A DNA stretch of 64,000 nt from Salinicoccus cyprini (GTDB taxonomy: Bacteria > Bacillota > Bacilli > Staphylococcales > Salinicoccaceae), in the NCBI RefSeq assembly GCF_007713705.1, contig NZ_VMSJ01000006.1, forward strand, positions 62,001 to 126,000, read 5' to 3'. The position numbers and the translations under genes are program-made. Below are positions 60,352-64,000 of this stretch, piece after piece (positions within the stretch are counted from its first letter, which is position 1; every line of letters starts with the position of its first letter). Below the pieces are notes generated by a model. That model was not told where the DNA came from. It saw nothing but the letters and a program-made list of their open reading frames with translations, and searched no databases.

Positions 60352-61602
60352 ATGATACTGGATCATAGAGGAGATGCCATATATAGAACAGCTGGAGTGG
60401 ACGTGAAAGGGCCGCTGTGCCATCGATGCGGCAACACATCAAAAAAGTACTTCTACAGCTACGACGCACCGTTCGATGGGAGCCGGGTGACCTACTGCAT
60501 GAAATGCATCAACCTTGGGCGTTCCGACAGCATGACGCCGCTCAGATGCAACCCGACTGTAAGAAGGAAGACTGCCAGTCCATATACGCTCGATTTCGAG
60601 CTCAGCAGTCAGCAGGCCTATGCTTCAGACCGTATCATGGATGCACTGAAGACAGGCAGATCGCTGCTGCTCTATGCTGTAACGGGTGCGGGAAAGACGG
60701 AGATGACGTTTCAGAGCATAGAATGGGCACGTGAGGCGGGGTTGAATGTTGCTTTCATCTCCCCGAGAATAGATGTGGTGAAGGAGGTGCATATCCGGCT
60801 CGGACAGGCATTCGTGTCGAGTGGCATCGATCTGATGTATGACGGTGTCAAACAGGTCCATGACTACCAATTCACCGTGTGTACGGTGCATCAGCTGTTC
60901 AATTTCATCGATCACTTCGATTTCATCATCGTGGACGAGACGGATGCCTTTCCATTACCGGAGGATCCCATCCTCATGCAGGCCATCCGCCGCGCTTCGA
61001 CCCGTGCAGCAACCCTGATATTCATGACGGCGACACCATCCAGACAGCTGATCCGGGAAGTGGGGAAGGATGGTGTCATTACACTGCCAAGACGATACCA
61101 CGGCCATGATCTGACCATGCCGAAGATGGTCTGGCATGACATCAGACGAGATATCAGCCGGGACAGAGCCCCGAAGAAGCTGATGAACCTTATCAGGGAT
61201 ATTCTTGATGCTGAAAGGTTCGTGCTGGTCTTCGTTCCTGAGATTTCATTGATGGAGGCGCTGTTCAAAGTGATACATGAAGTGTTCCCCGAGTCCGCGG
61301 CCGTCCATAGCGGTGATCCTGAAAGAAACCACAAGGTTGAAAAGATGCGCAATAAGGAGATCAAAGTACTTCTGACGACTACGATTCTTGAGCGGGGTGT
61401 CACTTTCGACAGACTGGATGCGATCATCGTGCATGCCGAAAGATTCAATATGGAAAGCCTGATACAGATGTGCGGGCGGGTCGGCAGAAAACAGACCGAC
61501 CCGGTGGGGAACATCTGGTTCTTCGCCCACTATCAGACGGACGGTATCCGCCGCACATTCAGGACGATCCGCGAATTCAATGCAGCACGGGTGGATGCAT
61601 GA
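60352..61602 (+). CDS. comFA: Late competence DNA helicase ComFA
   Basis: 416 residues. DEAD-type ATPase thought to help pull DNA in through ComEC. An N-terminal zinc site has two CxxC pairs (CHRCGN, CMKC); Walker A is VTGAGKTEM, the Walker B box reads DETDAF instead of DEAD, then MTATPS and QMCGRVGRKQTDP (motif VI). ATG 60352 is 6 bases from GGAGG; TTG 60349 is next to it. It overlaps comFC by ATGA. Presence of comF genes does not by itself show competence. Confidence 0.92.
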   Translation: MILDHRGDAIYRTAGVDVKGPLCHRCGNTSKKYFYSYDAPFDGSRVTYCMKCINLGRSDSMTPLRCNPTVRRKTASPYTLDFELSSQQAYASDRIMDALKTGRSLLLYAVTGAGKTEMTFQSIEWAREAGLNVAFISPRIDVVKEVHIRLGQAFVSSGIDLMYDGVKQVHDYQFTVCTVHQLFNFIDHFDFIIVDETDAFPLPEDPILMQAIRRASTRAATLIFMTATPSRQLIREVGKDGVITLPRRYHGHDLTMPKMVWHDIRRDISRDRAPKKLMNLIRDILDAERFVLVFVPEISLMEALFKVIHEVFPESAAVHSGDPERNHKVEKMRNKEIKVLLTTTILERGVTFDRLDAIIVHAERFNMESLIQMCGRVGRKQTDPVGNIWFFAHYQTDGIRRTFRTIREFNAARVDA

Positions 61603-62264
61603 TCTGCTACTGCTGCCATGAAGCGCTTGCGGTCCAGCTGGACATCGTCAATCTGTTCAGCAAGCAGGTACCGCTGTGTGAAAAATGCCGCAGGGAGATT
61701 TCCGTCTGGCGGCCTGGCCGGCGCTGCGCTTCCTGCCACCGGAGAATGTCGGATGAGGAGGTGGAGTGCCTCGACTGCCTATTTCTTCTGGAACGATATC
61801 AGCCTCCAGGGAAGACGACATGTCTGCTCGATTACCATGAAATGAACAAAATGCTGTTCCATCGCTACAAGTTCATGGGCGACTGTGCACTGGCGGAAAT
61901 AATTGCCATGTTTCTGCCGGGCCACTATGGGGAATATGATGTAATCACTCCAATTCCCATTTCCACTCAGCGCATGACGGAGCGTGGATACAACCAGACG
62001 GCGATGGTGCTTGATGCCAAAGGCATCCAGTACGAAGAACTGCTCGGGACCAGCAGGGTCAAGCGCCAGTCGGAACTTGGCAAAAACGACAGAAGTCGAC
62101 AGGAGAACCCATTCTTCATCAGTAGACCGGCTGGAATCGAAGGCAGACGCATCCTTGTTGTCGATGATATATACACAACAGGGATCACAGTCCATCAGGC
62201 GATGGAGAAGCTCCACGCTTTCAGGCCTGCTGCTATCGACGTGTTAACGTTTTCAAAAGCCTGA
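61599..62264 (+). CDS. comFC: ComFC-like phosphoribosyltransferase-fold protein
   Basis: 221 residues. Zinc site with CxxC pairs (CYCC, CEKC, CASC, CLDC) in the first 70 residues, then a PRT-type domain ending with the PRPP loop [21 protein letters not shown]. ComFC partners ComFA in transformation. The ATG overlaps the comFA stop; the frame stays open upstream but those codons belong to comFA in another frame. Confidence 0.9.
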   Translation: MICYCCHEALAVQLDIVNLFSKQVPLCEKCRREISVWRPGRRCASCHRRMSDEEVECLDCLFLLERYQPPGKTTCLLDYHEMNKMLFHRYKFMGDCALAEIIAMFLPGHYGEYDVITPIPISTQRMTERGYNQTAMVLDAKGIQYEELLGTSRVKRQSELGKNDRSRQENPFFISRPAGIEGRRILVVDDIYTTGITVHQAMEKLHAFRPAAIDVLTFSKA

Positions 62265-62273
62265 GGATTTTGG

Positions 62274-62279
62274 TATAAT
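62274..62279 (+). promoter_or_regulatory. -10 element of hpf
   Basis: TATAAT preceded by TG two bases upstream-like context (TTTGGTATAAT), 41 bases before the hpf start. A GTTTTC/TGGTAT pair near it resembles sigma-B but with 16 bases between, longer than usual. Confidence 0.5.
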
Positions 62280-62319
62280 GGGACTAGGAAGAATAACGTA
62301 CTCAAGGAGGGGTTTCATC

Positions 62320-62880
62320 ATGATCAGATGTGAAATTCGTGGAGAAAATATTGAGGTAACAGATGCAATCAGAAACCACATTGAGGAGAAGGTGGGCAAG
62401 CTGGAACGTTACTTCACAAATGCTCCAAATACACACGCCCACGTCAACATCAAGACCTACAGTAACAAGAAGGCGAAGACCGAAATTACAATCCCTATGA
62501 AGGACCTTACATTAAGAGCGGAAGAGAGGCACGATGACCTCTATGCTACTGTTGATCTGGTCATAGACAAACTGGAGAGGCAAATCAGGAAACATAAGAC
62601 GAAGATCAACCGTAAATTCAGGGAAAAGAACCCTGAGCAGGAATTCTTCGCAGCGCTCGAGGCAAATGCCAGTGGTACGACTGAAGAGGAAACTGACGAA
62701 GGAATGGACATTGTGCGTTCCAAGCAGTTCCAGCTGAAACCGATGGATTCCGAAGAGGCAGTATTGCAGATGAATATGCTTGGTCACGATTTCTTTATCT
62801 TCAACGATAGGGAAACCGAAGGCACAAGTATTGTCTATAAACGAAATGATGGCAAGTACGGCCTGATTGAAACAAATTAG
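62320..62880 (+). CDS. hpf: Long-form ribosome hibernation promoting factor Hpf
   Basis: 186 residues: N-terminal ribosome-binding domain (1-100; [27 protein letters not shown]) and the C-terminal dimerisation domain of long HPFs (about 125-186; [44 protein letters not shown]). It pairs idle 70S ribosomes into 100S dimers. AGGAGGGG precedes the ATG. Single gene between comFC and secA, with a palindromic terminator. Confidence 0.95.
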   Translation: MIRCEIRGENIEVTDAIRNHIEEKVGKLERYFTNAPNTHAHVNIKTYSNKKAKTEITIPMKDLTLRAEERHDDLYATVDLVIDKLERQIRKHKTKINRKFREKNPEQEFFAALEANASGTTEEETDEGMDIVRSKQFQLKPMDSEEAVLQMNMLGHDFFIFNDRETEGTSIVYKRNDGKYGLIETN

Positions 62881-62906
62881 AAAGCCTGTTTAGAAATAGG
62901 CGACAG

Positions 62907-62936
62907 AAAACCCTGACTGCATGCAGTCAGGGTTTT
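62907..62936. terminator. Terminator of hpf
   Basis: A perfect 30-base palindrome (15-bp arms) centred at 62921/62922, with A and T runs at the ends. Confidence 0.88.
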
Positions 62937-63027
62937 GCCATGATGGCGATTCGTTTTATTTTTACCCTGTTTAGTGCTATTATTATTAGATGAATTAACA
63001 GTGAGATATAGCGAGGGAGAGAAATCC

Positions 63028-64000
63028 ATGGGTATTTTGGACAAAGTCTACGACGGCAATAAACGGGAGCTGCGCTCTCTTCGGAAGACTGCCGATAAAG
63101 TGGAAAGCTATAAAGAAGAATTCGCCGGACTCAGCGATGAACAGCTGCAGGCGAAAACGGATGAATTCAAAAGCAGAATCAGTGAGGCCAAAGATGAAAA
63201 GCAGCAGGATAAGCTGCTCGATGAGATATTGCCGGAAGCATTTGCAACTGTCAGAGAAGCCGCAAAGCGTACCCTCGGTCTCGAACCCTACCCGGTTCAG
63301 ATCATGGGGGGCGTTACGTTGCATAAAGGCGACATCGCTGAGATGAAGACAGGTGAAGGTAAGACGCTTACCGCGACAATGCCGGTATATCTGAATGCAC
63401 TGACGGGCGACGGTGTCCATGTCATCACAGTCAATGAATACCTGTCCGCCACACAGATGGAGGAGATGTCGGTACTATACAATTTCCTCGGACTGAGCGT
63501 CGGATTGAATCTGAATGCTAAAAACAGCGAAGAGAAGCGGGAGGCATTTGCTTCCGATATCACTTATACGACGAATAATGAACTCGGCTTCGACTACCTG
63601 CGGGATAACATGGTCACATACAAGAAGGACCGTGTGCTCAGAAAACTGAACTATGCCATCATTGATGAAGTCGACTCCATCCTGATCGATGAAGCGCGTA
63701 CACCACTGATCATTTCAGGCAAGGCCGACCAGTCGAATACGCAGTATATCCAGGCGAACCAATTCGTCAAGATGCTCAAGGAAGATGAAGATTTCACCTA
63801 TGATATCAAGACAAAGAATATCCAGCTGAATGATGAAGGCATGGAAAAGGCCGAGAAATGGTTCAAAGTGGACAACCTGTATGATGTGAAGCATGTCAAT
63901 CTGCTCCACCATATCAACCAGGCACTGAAGGCACACTTCTCCATGCAGAACGATATCGACTATGTCGTGGAAGATGAAAAGATCGTCATTGTCGACCAGT
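63028..64000 (+). CDS. secA: Preprotein translocase ATPase SecA, 5' part
   Basis: The first 324 codons; the gene runs off the window. SecA drives secretory proteins through SecYEG. Seen: [28 protein letters not shown] with Walker [28 protein letters not shown] and Walker [22 protein letters not shown]. The ATG follows GAGGGAGAG. Its place behind hpf is conserved in Bacillus and Staphylococcus. Confidence 0.97.
   Translation, partial: MGILDKVYDGNKRELRSLRKTADKVESYKEEFAGLSDEQLQAKTDEFKSRISEAKDEKQQDKLLDEILPEAFATVREAAKRTLGLEPYPVQIMGGVTLHKGDIAEMKTGEGKTLTATMPVYLNALTGDGVHVITVNEYLSATQMEEMSVLYNFLGLSVGLNLNAKNSEEKREAFASDITYTTNNELGFDYLRDNMVTYKKDRVLRKLNYAIIDEVDSILIDEARTPLIISGKADQSNTQYIQANQFVKMLKEDEDFTYDIKTKNIQLNDEGMEKAEKWFKVDNLYDVKHVNLLHHINQALKAHFSMQNDIDYVVEDEKIVIVDQ

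Noticed and set aside
62249-62276. A sigma-B promoter for hpf (GTTTTC ... TGGTAT)
   Set aside because: The 16-base spacing after the hexamer is longer than the usual 12-15 and both hexamers are imperfect; an ordinary TATAAT overlaps it.
1-64000. CRISPR arrays, prophage, insertion sequences, tRNA or rRNA genes
   Set aside because: Both strands were read for repeats, transposase-like and phage-like proteins, and RNA gene patterns; none were found.

Overview
The window looks like chromosomal DNA from a member of the Staphylococcaceae of moderate GC content, most like Salinicoccus, Jeotgalicoccus or a relative rather than Staphylococcus aureus itself. The evidence is gene content and order. There is a staphylococcal-type nitrate respiration module (narGHJI, nreABC, narT) with NreC-type operators, an MgrA-like regulator, class Ib nrdIEF, an SstABCD-like siderophore importer, murB, a GdpS-like protein, tarO, and the run yigZ/degV/comFA/comFC/hpf/secA. 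From memory, much of the right half follows the order of the S. aureus nrdIEF-sst-murB-gdpS-secA region, with extra blocks inserted. Protein matches are recognised by eye; no database search was run.

Layout. 1-4.6 kb: end of a peptide-binding protein, small stress-type proteins, a GNAT enzyme, a LOG-family enzyme, and a ScdA-like repair protein lacking the usual cysteine pair. 4.6-7.1 kb: PhoPR-type two-component system. 7.3-17.8 kb: nitrate reductase, the NreABC oxygen/nitrate sensor, an extra hemerythrin-like protein, and the nitrate transporter NarT. 17.8-23.9 kb: molybdenum cofactor genes (moeB, moaB, moaC, moeA, mobB, moaE, moaD, mobA, moaA), which supply the cofactor of NarG. 23.9-27.1 kb: CydDC-like exporter. 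27-30 kb: DegV-like fatty acid-binding protein, MgrA-like regulator and a CNNM/CorC membrane protein. 30-33 kb: a SauUSI-like type IV restriction enzyme. 33-37 kb: small membrane proteins, an MFS transporter and a reduced KipI/KipA pair. 37-43.6 kb: recQ, a DMT transporter and nrdIEF. 43.7-47.4 kb: FMN riboswitch and ribDEBAH. 47.5-52.7 kb: a YtkA-like lipoprotein, a degenerate SDR and the Fur-controlled sst operon. 52.7-64 kb: murB, cell-envelope genes, comF genes, hpf and the 5' part of secA.

Regulation visible in the DNA: two near-identical NreC boxes at matching distances from -10 elements (narG, narT); two sigma-B promoters with full consensus matches and two weaker candidates; a perfect 15-bp Fur box at sst; paired NrdR boxes about three helical turns apart at nrdI; a complete FMN riboswitch with terminator; and many bidirectional terminators between convergent genes, several of which lie inside the coding ends. 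I saw no tRNA, rRNA, CRISPR array, insertion sequence or prophage.

The most unusual items are the SauUSI-like restriction enzyme, the cysteine-less ScdA homologue, the hemerythrin gene inside the nre locus, the reduced KipI/KipA unit behind a structured leader, an isolated full-length Shine-Dalgarno sequence between sstC and sstD, and convergent genes whose shared terminator gives both proteins the same C-terminal residues. No clearly new multi-gene system is evident; most of the window is core genome.
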